A stretch of 55,203 bases of DNA from UBA7657 sp049653045 (GCA_049653045.1 JBASFN010000140.1:1-55203); one strand, 5' to 3'. Shown: positions 40,891-50,835, counted from the stretch's first letter. Notes: generated by a model not told the origin, from the letters alone. Made by a program: numbers and translations.

Positions 40891-42597
40891 ATGACTTCTT
40901 TACAAGAACAAGAAATAGATCTGAGAAGGCTTTTTTTTATAACAAAAAGGAATTTATTTCTAATTGTTTCTACGTTAATTATTTGTTTTTTATTGGCGTT
41001 GTTGTACATAATTTTTTCCAAGCCTGTATTTACTGCCACGGCAGATGTACTCATAGATAAGGGATTAATTGTATCTAATATAACGCCTCTTAAGCAATTG
41101 GCATTCGAAAGTTCGGCTATAGAAAGCGAAGTAGAAGTTATTCGATCCAGAACTGTGGCTAATGAAGCCATTAAAATACTTAAGCAAAAAAATCAGGTTA
41201 AAGGTGATTGGTCAGATGATGACCTCGCTGAATTTTTACTAAAAAGTATTCATGTCATAAGAATAGGCCAAACTTACGTGATTTCAATTAATGGCACATC
41301 GGAAGATCCAACTTTCGCGGCAAGCATAGCAAACGCTTTCGCCACTGCATATATTAACAATCAGCTGAATTCCATATCGGAGTCCAACTTTAGGACATCA
41401 GAGTGGCTTCAGAAAAAAATGCAAGATCTCCAACAAGAGAAAGAAGCCATAGAAAAACAAATAATGAAATTTAAAGAGAATTATAATTCTCAATCACGGA
41501 CATTACTTGGTCATTCTGAGAAAAATGATAGTCCTTATTCTTCAGATAAGAATATATTACAATTAAGCGAATTAAAATCTCTGCAACAAAAATCTGAGGC
41601 TTATAGTAAAGTTTACAACAGTTACGTTGAAAAATTGGGGGCCATTAGTAATGAGGAAGCCTTCCCTGTTTCACAAACTCGGGTAATTACGTATGCAAGC
41701 GTACCTAAAAAAATAAACAATTTTAAAAATATTATGATTCTTCTGATCTCAATAGTTTTTGGGATTGGATTGGGATGTACTTTTGCATTGTTAATTGATG
41801 GTCAAGATAAGTCAATTCGGCGTGCTGGACAAGTAAAGCGCCAAATTGGCATCAATTTTTTGGGATTTTTTCCTTCCAGAACTCGAACGCGAACAAAAGA
41901 ATTTTTATTTATAAGCGATGAAAAGGAGAAATGTAAAATTTCTTTGTTTTCAAATTGCATAGAAGAATCAAATGCGGATAGCTCGGAAGTAATTCATAAT
42001 ATAATAAATAATATTCAAATAATGCCTTCAGATCTTCACAAGGGCAAGACAATAGGAGTGGTAACCGCAGACGATAATGGAGATGGGCAATCTATAATTG
42101 CTTTTAATTTGGCATTATGCGCATCTCAAAAAATGAAGACGCTTGTGGTGGATGCAAATCCTCATTTTTCTAATTTAATTTTTAGACAATATAAAAAATA
42201 TGGTAAAATTAACTCACTTAAGCTTGCCGATTATCAAAAATCTATACTCACCAGAGAGGATGGTCTTTTATCAATTTTATTTTTACATGATGATAAAATG
42301 GGTAAAAGACCAATGGAATTTGAGGATTTAAAAAAGTTACTGGGTGAAATAATAGAGAATTATGAATTAGTAGTTTTTATATGTCCTCCTCTTGCATATC
42401 AGGCAGAGATGTTTTCGTATGCAAATGTTTTAGATTCTTTTCTTATGGTTGCTGAGTGGGGAAAAACATTACCAAATAATTTAAATTATTTAATTTCTCA
42501 AAATTCAGCAATTAAGAATAAAATTTTAGGGCTGGTTTTAGAAAATACGCATACAGATAAAATGAAGAGGCATTTTGGCTATAAGGTAGGGTTATAG
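40891..42597 (+). CDS. Wzc/GumC-like chain-length protein with degenerate kinase domain
   Basis: 568 aa. N-terminal Wzz part with membrane helix at about 24-45, a coiled-coil periplasmic region (about 165-250) and a second helix near 285-305, then a BY-kinase/MinD-like domain. The expected Walker A (...PGEGKS...) reads TADDNGDGQS (about 392-401), with no Lys; LVVDAN keeps the second Asp. There is no C-terminal Tyr cluster. It probably sets chain length or forms the Wza-linked channel without kinase activity. The gene is strikingly AT-rich compared with ugd directly upstream, suggesting separate origin. Confidence 0.85.
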   Translation: MTSLQEQEIDLRRLFFITKRNLFLIVSTLIICFLLALLYIIFSKPVFTATADVLIDKGLIVSNITPLKQLAFESSAIESEVEVIRSRTVANEAIKILKQKNQVKGDWSDDDLAEFLLKSIHVIRIGQTYVISINGTSEDPTFAASIANAFATAYINNQLNSISESNFRTSEWLQKKMQDLQQEKEAIEKQIMKFKENYNSQSRTLLGHSEKNDSPYSSDKNILQLSELKSLQQKSEAYSKVYNSYVEKLGAISNEEAFPVSQTRVITYASVPKKINNFKNIMILLISIVFGIGLGCTFALLIDGQDKSIRRAGQVKRQIGINFLGFFPSRTRTRTKEFLFISDEKEKCKISLFSNCIEESNADSSEVIHNIINNIQIMPSDLHKGKTIGVVTADDNGDGQSIIAFNLALCASQKMKTLVVDANPHFSNLIFRQYKKYGKINSLKLADYQKSILTREDGLLSILFLHDDKMGKRPMEFEDLKKLLGEIIENYELVVFICPPLAYQAEMFSYANVLDSFLMVAEWGKTLPNNLNYLISQNSAIKNKILGLVLENTHTDKMKRHFGYKVGL

Positions 42598-42650
42598 TTT
42601 TTAAATACCGTCAAGCTTTCGTAGCATGTCTATATCTACAAGAAAGTGAA

Positions 42651-44009
42651 ATGTTAACGATGCAGGGTACAGAACCTAACTCCGAAAATAAATGTGATTA
42701 TGCTTGTAGTGTCTCTGGTATAGGTAAGATTTTACAGTCAAATCCAAGAAGTTTTGCTGCAATTTTATTTTTTTTAGGATCCCTGATTCTTTTTTTCCTG
42801 TCGATCGGGCTGGTACGATTTTTTGTTGGCGGCGTGCCTGTGCGTGCGTTTTTTGCAATTCTGTTATTATTGTTGATCTATGTTCCCAGAGTCGCGCTAT
42901 TTTTTAAGGCGGCTCGTGAGATGCGTGTCGTTTTGACCATCATTCTCTACGTGGCGATATTGGGGTTTGTTGTCAGTCTGGCCAATGCTCTTCCCTTCGC
43001 CGATATCATCCGCCAGATACTTGAAATACACCTGCAGGCCGTCGTTGGAGTCTTTGTAGGCTATGGTCTGTTGCATTGTATGGGGGCAAAAAAACTGATT
43101 TCGGCTTTTACGTCCGTTGTATTATTTTCCGGATTTCTGGCAGTTTTACAGGGCCTTCATGTGCCCTATGCTTGGGAATTCCGTGATTTCTTGCAGGGGA
43201 TGCAAACCTATGACCATGACAATGTTTTCCTAAGCGAGCGGATGCGACCTATGGGAATTTCCTTCACGCCTGTGCATCTGGGAACGCAGATTCTGCTAGC
43301 CTTCGCGGTGTGTTATATTTTTATGACGTGTAGGCGTAAAACGGATGAGCCACTGGGTCGGGTCAATCTTCCGGTCGTTATGGTTTTTGTGATCGTGTTG
43401 TTGATTGCTATCATATCCGGTAATCGGTCGCCGATTTTGGGGATGCTGGCGTTTCTGGCGGCGGCGGCGTTTTTCTACAGTCCGGTTTTTTCCATTCTGG
43501 GGCTGATGCTGTTCATGCCGGCGGCGGCACTTTTATATATCGATAGCGACGCAATTTTTAATTTTCTCTCCGGGACGGAAATTAGAGCCTTTCGCATGAG
43601 CGATAAATCCTCAGTTGCGCGTGTGGTTTTGCGCGATTACGGATGGATGCTGTTTATGAACAGGCCGTTCGGATATGGTCTGATCTTCAGTAGCACTGAT
43701 TATGTAAGCTTGTTCTGGGATCAGTTGGCGGACTATGAGAATTCACAAACCCTCTGGCATACCCCAACGCATAATTACTATCTGAATGTCCTACATAAAT
43801 ATGGGATTTTAATCGTGCTGCCCGGCTTGCTTGCCACCCGGATTTTATTGCGTAACAGAGTTGTTCTTCTTGGGTTCCTGCCTTATATGGTTCATATCTT
43901 TTTTCACAATGACGGCCCATTGCAGGGTGATTTTTTAATTTGGTATTTTGTGCCCATGATCGCGGCATCAGTCAGCACCAAAGGAAACAGCTCTAAGTAC
44001 GGGGCGTAG
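42651..44009 (+). CDS. O-antigen ligase/Wzy polymerase-like membrane protein
   Basis: 452 aa, about 12 membrane segments. The large outer loop holds GNRSPILGM and HTPTHNYYLNVLHKYGILIV, the conserved Arg and HN.Y/L signatures of Wzy polymerases and WaaL ligases. In a locus with Wzx, Wzc and Wza, polymerisation of the repeat unit is the likely job. The first 40 codons are AT-rich like wzc, and the remainder is richer in G+C. It is convergent with the acyltransferase; the 175-base gap holds no clear terminator. Confidence 0.85.
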   Translation: MLTMQGTEPNSENKCDYACSVSGIGKILQSNPRSFAAILFFLGSLILFFLSIGLVRFFVGGVPVRAFFAILLLLLIYVPRVALFFKAAREMRVVLTIILYVAILGFVVSLANALPFADIIRQILEIHLQAVVGVFVGYGLLHCMGAKKLISAFTSVVLFSGFLAVLQGLHVPYAWEFRDFLQGMQTYDHDNVFLSERMRPMGISFTPVHLGTQILLAFAVCYIFMTCRRKTDEPLGRVNLPVVMVFVIVLLIAIISGNRSPILGMLAFLAAAAFFYSPVFSILGLMLFMPAAALLYIDSDAIFNFLSGTEIRAFRMSDKSSVARVVLRDYGWMLFMNRPFGYGLIFSSTDYVSLFWDQLADYENSQTLWHTPTHNYYLNVLHKYGILIVLPGLLATRILLRNRVVLLGFLPYMVHIFFHNDGPLQGDFLIWYFVPMIAASVSTKGNSSKYGA

Positions 44010-44184
44010 CTATCGCAATCTGCAGCAAGAGAGGCGAGGTAAAAATTATTATAAAGACGTGTCGGTTTCATAGGTCAGTGATGGAGAATCGCGGTTCTTC
44101 TAGTCATTATGTATCATTATTCCGTACAGACTGCCTATGCGGTCATGGGTTCTGGAGTCTTTTCGCCATCATCCTATGGTCGAT

Positions 44185-45345
44185 TTAACGGGTTTCTACT
44201 GCTTTTGCCAGACGTGCGCCGATGCGAATGCTAGGCTGTTCAATAGTATAGTGAACTACAAGTGCTGCGAAATAGCACAGTGACATTGTCGCAAAGCCGA
44301 CGACAATAGTGGCCGTTACACTGTCGAGTTGCCAATACTTTAAAATTATATAGCCACTAAATTCAATACAGGGCCAATGCAAGACATAAATGGCATACGA
44401 TAAGGACCCGAAGTGTAGCGCGAGCCTACTTGTAAAAATCATTTGAAAGACGCGGTTAAGCTGTAGGCTGATCCCCTTCGAAAACCATCTGCGATCTGTT
44501 GCGAGATAAATAATGAATGCAATAAATAAACCTACGCCAGGAGCAATAAGGCCAATAGTGCAGCATCCTGCCACGGAGGCAGTGCGCACCCAAGCATACA
44601 TAAGAATGGCATGTAGTTTCTCAAAATAGACCCGAGCCATAATACCAATTGCAAAGCAGTAAAACTTTGCAGGTAAAAAACTAGGAAGACGGTAATAATC
44701 GCGTAACAATCCATACCATATAACAAGCATTAAAACTGTAAACCCTAGCCCGATGAATATGCGCTTTCTGCCAATAAATAAGGGGGTCAAGAAAGGCGCA
44801 AGCAGGTAAAATTGCCATTCCAGCGTTAATGACCAGCCAGGTGGCAGGAAGACACGTTCAGAAAAGGGTAGTATAGTGTCAGGCACGATGCCGTATAAAA
44901 GGAGTAAATGCATAATTGTATGCGCCGGAAAGAAAGCGATCTGGCTGTCCAGCGTCATCTTTGCCTCTTGTGAGAATTCGAAGCCTGGTTGGTCTGCCCA
45001 AGCCATGTAAGGTTCTGCGGCAACGCCTAGAAAGGCGGTCATTCCGCCCAGAATGCAACCAACTGCAAAACATGGGAATAGGCGGAACCAACGCCTGATG
45101 ATGTAGACCGGATAGGGTTCACGCTTCGTCAGTATAAGATGCGCGATCACGAATCCGCTGATGCATATGAAGATAGTGACGGCAGGGCCTGGGAATTGGG
45201 ATATCCATGAAAACTGCGCTCCTGGAAGATTTTGCGCGGTGTAGTTGGCAGTATGGCCAATTAACACAGCCCAAGCAAGTAAACCCCTCAAACCCTCTAT
45301 TTCATTGAAACGGCGCACGCTATTTGCACCTGTAACAGCCGTCAT
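44185..45345 (-). CDS. Acyltransferase-3 family membrane protein
   Basis: 386 aa, about 10 membrane helices. It begins EIEGLRGLLAWAVLIGH, the acyltransferase-3 start with the catalytic-type His, and includes PPGWSLTLEWQFYLLAPF and the late SYAIYVLHWP. Such proteins O-acetylate sugars of surface polysaccharides. AGGAG lies before ATG 45345; the longer frame from 45399 is not needed. It is the only one of the three acyltransferase genes here that reads intact. Confidence 0.85.
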   Translation of the reverse strand: MTAVTGANSVRRFNEIEGLRGLLAWAVLIGHTANYTAQNLPGAQFSWISQFPGPAVTIFICISGFVIAHLILTKREPYPVYIIRRWFRLFPCFAVGCILGGMTAFLGVAAEPYMAWADQPGFEFSQEAKMTLDSQIAFFPAHTIMHLLLLYGIVPDTILPFSERVFLPPGWSLTLEWQFYLLAPFLTPLFIGRKRIFIGLGFTVLMLVIWYGLLRDYYRLPSFLPAKFYCFAIGIMARVYFEKLHAILMYAWVRTASVAGCCTIGLIAPGVGLFIAFIIYLATDRRWFSKGISLQLNRVFQMIFTSRLALHFGSLSYAIYVLHWPCIEFSGYIILKYWQLDSVTATIVVGFATMSLCYFAALVVHYTIEQPSIRIGARLAKAVETR

Positions 45346-45420
45346 ATTTATTCTCCTATGAGATAATAATAGAATTCTGTGGGTGTCTTCCGCATACATT
45401 TTTTGATAAGTCTTATAATA

Positions 45421-45740
45421 GGCAGCATCCTTTTAGCAGTCATACTTTATGGCGAGTATCTTGCAGCCGTTCCAAGTGCATATTTTACTGTAGTATTAGA
45501 TCTTATGAATCCCAGAAAGCTATCTTTTTAAAGGGTGCTGATTATTCTTACGGCATATTCCTTTATGGGCTTTCTATTGAGCCGGCCGTCGTTTTTGTTT
45601 TTTCTTGGTAGCATCAGTGGTGGATAAGTATTCTTCTTTGTGTTCCACTGGCCGCCTTGTTTTCTACATTTTCTTGGAATTTTGTAGAAAAGTCTGCATT
45701 TAGGTTGCGTCACCTCTTAGAAACCAAGCTTTTAGTTTAA
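45421..45740 (+). pseudogene. Acyltransferase-3 C-terminal pseudogene
   Basis: The + strand encodes SILLAVILYGEYLAAVPSAY...MNPRKLSF, then TAA at 45529. A shift of one base in the T5 tract at 45525-45529 restores LKGADYSYGIFLYGLSIEPA, which is nearly identical over LKGADYSYGIFLYG to the - strand acyltransferase at 45.7-46.8 kb. A second lesion, TAG at 45609-45611, follows; the frame then continues SILLCVPLAALFSTFSWNFVEKS to a stop at 45738-45740. The N-terminal two-thirds is absent. The 3' end overlaps the neighbouring acyltransferase gene on the other strand. Confidence 0.8.
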
Positions 45741-46823
45741 ACCACTTCTCTTCGAGGGCAGTAAGGTATTTTCTTGAAGACAAGGCTGGTTTCTCAATAA
45801 AGTGCCACGAAAACATGGCCATAAGGGTTGTTGTTGGAAGCGCAAGGATTATATTCCAGTACCATTCATGAAGCGAAGGGTGCACAGCCATCCAAGCTTG
45901 TTGTATAGCGTATCCGTAAAGAAATATGCCGTAAGAATAATCAGCGCCTTTTAGGATCATTACCTTTGTAGGGTTACAAAGCCCAAGATAAATAACGACG
46001 TATGTTACAGGCATGATTGCCAATATATCACCGTAAATTGGAAAAGACAGAAATGTTAGTGATAAAATAACAGCGGTTGAAAATAGGCGACCGTCCCATT
46101 TTATCAGGTCACCAAAACGTGCCATCGCAACGCCTGTTAAAAAATATATGATTAAGAGATGTCCAGGAACTCCTGTAGGGGCTCGATTTCCGCTAAAGCC
46201 ATGCTTCGTGAAGAAAAATACGGCCCATGCTGCCAACAATCCCGTAATAACGAAAGGTAAAATAATTCGATAACGATAGATGCCTAAAAATGCAATTAGA
46301 AAAAGAGCAATATAACAATACAATTCAAATGGCACTGTCCATAGCTGACCATTCACTCTAACTGGGTTTGGATTATTTGTGAAAACTCCCGGTAGTTCAT
46401 AGTGAATGTGGCCTGTTATGTTCAATAAATAAGTGAAAAATTTATGATCTGTGAAATAAGTTGTAAGCGGAACATTAGTGAAAAGGACTCCCAATACGAG
46501 AGCTGATAGCATCACTTCTACAAATAGTGCAGGAAATATTCTTATCGCCCTTAAACCAAGAAACATTATCAGCGATTTGCAACGGTCAAGACTTCCTGCC
46601 ACTAAGAAACCACTCAGCGCAAAAACATTGGCAAAATAATAGCTATTAGTGGTCTGAATGGACCCATTTGCACCTGATCTTGGACCGTGGGCCCATAGCT
46701 TGTGACAATCGAGTGCCAGCAAACAACAGATACTGAAAGTATAATTCTTAAATAATCGAATCCCGCAGGTCGTCCGCCTACATCACTCAAGCGAACTTTT
46801 AATGTAGGTTTTGTTTTCTTCAT
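45700..46823 (-). pseudogene. Acyltransferase-3 gene with a one-base frameshift
   Basis: The start ATG 46823 gives MKKTKPTLKVRLSDV...GFDYLRIILSVSVVCWHSIV, the normal acyltransferase-3 beginning, and runs to LIAIILPMF before a stop at about 46614. The adjoining frame continues exactly where it should (FALSGFLVAGSLDRC...) to 45700 with SYGIFLYGYAI and FSWHFIEKPALS. One extra T in the T5 tract (46621-46625, A5 on the + strand) would restore a single frame of about 374 codons. Either a real inactivation, a reversible slippage site or a sequencing error. Confidence 0.8.
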
Positions 46824-46890
46824 GCGTGGCTTTTAGCAATAAAATTAGGTCTAGACAATCATTAAATCTATCTGGATCGGCTGTGTCTGG

Positions 46891-48186
46891 CTACAGGTTC
46901 CAATAATCAAAGGATTTAAAGTCTCCCGGACTCAGGGTCGATTTCACATCGACCATGATGCCGCCTTCCATCGTCAGTCGGGTTGTGTAATCCTGCGGAG
47001 ACCATGCTAGATACTGCCGATGGGGAACAGCCAGCACCAGAACGTCGAGATTTTTAAATGCATCAAGGCTGGCTAGTTGCAGGCCGTATTCATGTGCAAC
47101 CTCTTTCGCATCGGCCATGGGGTCATGGACAAGCGGCTTAATGCCGTATTGCCCGAGTTCGGCGATGATGTCGGGTACTTTGCTGTTGCGGATGTCGGGC
47201 ACGTCTTCCTTGAAGGTCAGGCCGAGAATGCCGATTTTGGCATCCTTGACCGGCCGGTTGCCCTTGATGAGGCTTTTGATGATCTTTTGCGCGATGAACG
47301 CGCCCATACCGTCGTTGATGCGTCGTCCGGCGAGGATTATCTGGGGGTGGTAGCCGACGCTTTCGGCCATCGATGTCAGGTAATAGGGATCGACGCCGAT
47401 GCAGTGCCCGCCGACTAGCCCCGGCGTGAATTTCAGGAAATTCCATTTCGTCCCTGCGGCGATGAGGACATCGCGGGTGGAGAGGCCGATCCTGTCGAAA
47501 ATAAGGGCAAGTTCGTTCATCAGGGCGATATTGATGTCACGCTGGGTATTCTCGATGACCTTGGCGGCCTCGGCCACACGGATGGACGGAGCCTTGTGGA
47601 TTCCGGCCTTGACCACTGATCCGTATATACGCGCCAGAATATCGGTAATTTCCGGTGTGTCCCCAGCCACAACCTTTATGACCTTTTCTATCGTATGTTC
47701 CCTGTCGCCGGGATTAATCCGCTCGGGCGAATAGCCGAGATGGAAATCGACCCCCTGTTTCAGACCTGATTTTTTTTCGATCACCGGGCCGCAAATATCT
47801 TCGGTTACGCCCGGATAGACGGTCGATTCAAAGACGACGATTGCGCCCTTTTTCATGATTCCTGCGATGGCCTCGGACGCGCTGCGCACATAGAACAGGT
47901 CGGGTTGCCTGTTGCTGTTAATAGGAGTGGGAACCGCGACGATGAAAACGTCAATGTCCGTAAGATCCGTCGTGTCGGACGTGAAAGAAAGGCGGGTTTT
48001 TTTTAGTTCCGTGGGGTCTGTTTCATTTGTCCTGTCGGATGCGTTTTTTAGTTCCTCAATGCGGGTTTTGTCGAGGTCATAGCCGTAGATTCCAGGAAAT
48101 TCCTGCGCCAGCCCGAGCGCCAGAGGCAGCCCCACATATCCTAATCCGAAAACCGCTATTTTATATGTGGAAAGATCTTTTTTCAT
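46891..48186 (-). CDS. UDP-N-acetylhexosamine dehydrogenase, WbpO/TviB type
   Basis: 431 aa. Oxidises C6 of a UDP-HexNAc to the uronic acid. NAD-binding VFGLGYVGLPLALGLA, then FESTVYPGVTEDICGPV, GYSPERINPGD, and the catalytic Cys in GGHCIGVDPYYL. This branch (VipA/TviB/WbpO) acts on UDP-GlcNAc or UDP-GalNAc rather than UDP-glucose; the exact sugar cannot be told. It follows the flippase gene after 79 bases in the leftward operon. With Ugd it gives the locus two different uronic-acid donors. Confidence 0.9.
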   Translation of the reverse strand: MKKDLSTYKIAVFGLGYVGLPLALGLAQEFPGIYGYDLDKTRIEELKNASDRTNETDPTELKKTRLSFTSDTTDLTDIDVFIVAVPTPINSNRQPDLFYVRSASEAIAGIMKKGAIVVFESTVYPGVTEDICGPVIEKKSGLKQGVDFHLGYSPERINPGDREHTIEKVIKVVAGDTPEITDILARIYGSVVKAGIHKAPSIRVAEAAKVIENTQRDINIALMNELALIFDRIGLSTRDVLIAAGTKWNFLKFTPGLVGGHCIGVDPYYLTSMAESVGYHPQIILAGRRINDGMGAFIAQKIIKSLIKGNRPVKDAKIGILGLTFKEDVPDIRNSKVPDIIAELGQYGIKPLVHDPMADAKEVAHEYGLQLASLDAFKNLDVLVLAVPHRQYLAWSPQDYTTRLTMEGGIMVDVKSTLSPGDFKSFDYWNL

Positions 48187-48265
48187 GGGGTAGTTATCCT
48201 CTTTGCAGACAGAGATTTCCTGAGGGTTTACAGTGTCCGGGCTATTGGTGCAAGCTCCCTTTTTT

Positions 48266-49528
48266 CTATGTCTGTTTTTTAATCGTTTTGTTCTTCAGGC
48301 GCGAAAGAAAATAGAGCGTACCCGCGTGCCGGATTGGATAATGCATGGCGCAGATTATCAGCGCCATAGGGCGCGGGACGAAAACACAGAACGCGAACAT
48401 GCTGAGGCAAAAAAGGCTAATTGTGATATTGGCGTAGAGAAGATGCCGGGATACGGCATCTTTGTTGATGCCATAAGACTGGGTATAGATGGCATCTGTC
48501 ATCGCCAGACCGTAAGACAGGAACAGGATATAGACGACAGCCTCGCCGCCCTGAAACTTGGTGAAGAACGGAATGTAGAATGTACCGACGTAAAATGCGG
48601 CGCTTAGCCCCATTCCGAACAGCGTAAACACGGCCATGACCGCTGCTAGAAGACGGCGCGGCGGGAGTTTTTCGACGAAGTTCCTATAATAGATGTAAAA
48701 GGCCGGTTTGAGGGAATTGTAGATGAACCGCCCGGTCGAGAAAGCCAGCGTATAAAGCCCTAGAGTTTCAATCCCGAAGAAGTAGCCGATAATCATTTTA
48801 TCGGCGTGTTCCAGTGTGCTGGGAAGCCAGTTTGCAAGGCTCAGCGTAAAAGACTCACGGGTGTGCGGCATCGCAACCAGTTTAAGGGGGTTTGCGCTTT
48901 GGGCTGCGTTTCGTGCCAGCGTCCGGCCTGCCCAGATCAGGTAATAGGCGATGTTAAAGGCCGTCATGGAGATTATCTGCATGGCCGTAGCAAAGAAAAC
49001 GGAAGAGCCAAGCCCCATCAGTGCCACAAAAACGACCAGCGCTGCACCGTATTTCAGGAGGGAAAGGCCCGCAAGCAACGAAAATCGGCGCTGGGCCTGA
49101 AGCAGGGAAAAAAACAGGTCTGTGGGGTAATAGACGCAGGCCAGCAAAGATACCGTAAGCAAGCCGCGCGGGAGAATGTTTATATGGCATACGGATTCAA
49201 AAATCGCCAGAGCGGCAACGATTACAGTCGCGATTCCTATGCCGTAGAGGCGCATGAAAAACAGCGCGGTGGAGGCTTTTTCGTCCTCTAGCGCATGTAT
49301 ACGGATTTGTATTTTGGAACTTTCCAGGAAGGAGAACAGACCCATTAGCGCGAAGTAGGAAATTAGTAGGCGGTAATGACCCACATCTTCCATGGTGTAT
49401 AGGGAACTCAGGAGTAGGATAACGGCGTAATTGACAAAACCGGGTAGGGACGACGTGATGATAGCCAAAGGCGCATTCTTTGCGAAGAACTTTATTTCCT
49501 TGCTGTGCTTAAGGATTTTTTTTCTCAT
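48266..49528 (-). CDS. Wzx-type polysaccharide flippase
   Basis: 420 aa, about 12 hydrophobic helices with the PST/MATE-like pattern, including FAKNAPLAIITSSLPGFVNY at the start and an internal repeat. It should flip lipid-linked repeat units across the inner membrane. I chose ATG 49528 because it overlaps the upstream stop (ATGA) and has GGAG before it; a longer in-frame start at 49576 lies inside the previous gene. Context (Wza, Wzc, Wzy, WbaP) supports the role. Confidence 0.8.
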   Translation of the reverse strand: MRKKILKHSKEIKFFAKNAPLAIITSSLPGFVNYAVILLLSSLYTMEDVGHYRLLISYFALMGLFSFLESSKIQIRIHALEDEKASTALFFMRLYGIGIATVIVAALAIFESVCHINILPRGLLTVSLLACVYYPTDLFFSLLQAQRRFSLLAGLSLLKYGAALVVFVALMGLGSSVFFATAMQIISMTAFNIAYYLIWAGRTLARNAAQSANPLKLVAMPHTRESFTLSLANWLPSTLEHADKMIIGYFFGIETLGLYTLAFSTGRFIYNSLKPAFYIYYRNFVEKLPPRRLLAAVMAVFTLFGMGLSAAFYVGTFYIPFFTKFQGGEAVVYILFLSYGLAMTDAIYTQSYGINKDAVSRHLLYANITISLFCLSMFAFCVFVPRPMALIICAMHYPIRHAGTLYFLSRLKNKTIKKQT

Positions 49529-50835
49529 CTGCACTCCGCGCCCGCGCCGATCTCCCTTTGCCTTGCGCACAGCCATAATCTGATTTTTTCCACATCGGCC
49601 TGCGTTTCTATCCGTTCAAGATTGTCCGGGACGGGGGCAAGGGCATGGGTGATTTTTATTTCCTGAAAGCCGCCGATGTCTGCCTCGCTGTTGATTATGG
49701 CCAGAGTTCCGGAGGATAAATCCGCAAGGAGACGTTTGTCGATCGGATTGCGCCGTACTGGATGGCTGCCCGCTCTAGCGGGAATAGCATCGGGCACTGC
49801 GGAAGCGGGAATCCGGGACCAGTCGGAAAAGTCCGTAAGCATGGATTGTGCTGTTTCGCCAGGGGGCGGGATCAGTGCCATGCATCCAGGACGCAAGCGA
49901 TCCAAAACGATATTGTCTTCGAGATAGACCAGTGTCTGCGGCGTGGAGCCAAGAAATTTTTCGTTTATCGCGATGGCGGGTCTTTTGCAATTGCTGAGCG
50001 GGGTCGGGATATAGGCGTTGCCGATAATATCGATTGCGCCGGGATTTATTATTTTCTCGCTGGTGTCCAGATGCGTGGCCGCCGCACCAGGCGCGGCCAC
50101 AAGGTTGTTGATGAAGGTTACCCTGTTGCCGTTTGTCAGGCGCGGGCTGCGTTGTTCGGCGGCAGCAAAAAGTGATCCTGCTATGATGATCCTGCCGACT
50201 GTATTGGCCAGAAGCAAATTCATGGAATGCACGCCCTTGGGATGCCCGCCGTGGCGTAGGGGCCAGGCGATGATGGAGCGTTCTATTAGCACATTATCGA
50301 CAAGGCCTTGGATGCCGATATTTTCGTCCACGCCCCAGCCAACACTGACATTACGCAGAATAATATCGTGCAATCGGCGTTTTTTCCCTGGTGAGCCGTA
50401 AATGGAAATGCCGTCGCGCTTTTCGGCGATTGACAGAATGGGGGACGATCCGGGATAGACCGCGATATTGCCGATGACGACGTTGCTGGCGCGGATATTC
50501 AATGTTCCACCGTAGAGAACGATACCCGGAGACGGAGCCGTTTCCCCGGCGATTGTAATTTGATCTCTGGCGATGGTAAGGTCGTTGGTGAGATTGATCG
50601 CCCCGGAAATATCGAATACGATTACGCATTTATTGCAGGCGGCGAGTGCGTTCCGGAGCGTGCCAGCCCCGGAATTTTCTAGAGAGGTTACGCGGAGAAT
50701 TCTGGATCCAGCAACCAGACCGCCGTTCGAGCGCACATCTCCAGCACCTCCCTCGGCGGCAAAAATTGGTGGCACGGAAAGGCAGGTGAGCACCATAAAA
50801 AGAATCAAGAATCCGATGCCGCATCGTTTTATCAT
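49525..50835 (-). CDS. Secreted right-handed beta-helix protein, pectate-lyase-like
   Basis: 436 aa. Signal peptide at about 1-26 (GFLILFMVLTCLSVPPIFAA). It opens with the PL1-like pattern VTSLENSGAGTLRNAL, IVFDISGAI, ITIAGETAPSPGIVLYGG, then many Asn/Ile-rich strand turns (IRASNVVIGNIAVYPGS). Lyases of this fold cleave uronate-containing polymers. Sited inside the EPS operon, with 4-base overlaps to both neighbours, it probably trims or releases the polymer made here. Catalytic residues cannot be assigned with confidence. Confidence 0.75.
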   Translation of the reverse strand: MIKRCGIGFLILFMVLTCLSVPPIFAAEGGAGDVRSNGGLVAGSRILRVTSLENSGAGTLRNALAACNKCVIVFDISGAINLTNDLTIARDQITIAGETAPSPGIVLYGGTLNIRASNVVIGNIAVYPGSSPILSIAEKRDGISIYGSPGKKRRLHDIILRNVSVGWGVDENIGIQGLVDNVLIERSIIAWPLRHGGHPKGVHSMNLLLANTVGRIIIAGSLFAAAEQRSPRLTNGNRVTFINNLVAAPGAAATHLDTSEKIINPGAIDIIGNAYIPTPLSNCKRPAIAINEKFLGSTPQTLVYLEDNIVLDRLRPGCMALIPPPGETAQSMLTDFSDWSRIPASAVPDAIPARAGSHPVRRNPIDKRLLADLSSGTLAIINSEADIGGFQEIKITHALAPVPDNLERIETQADVEKIRLWLCARQREIGAGAECR

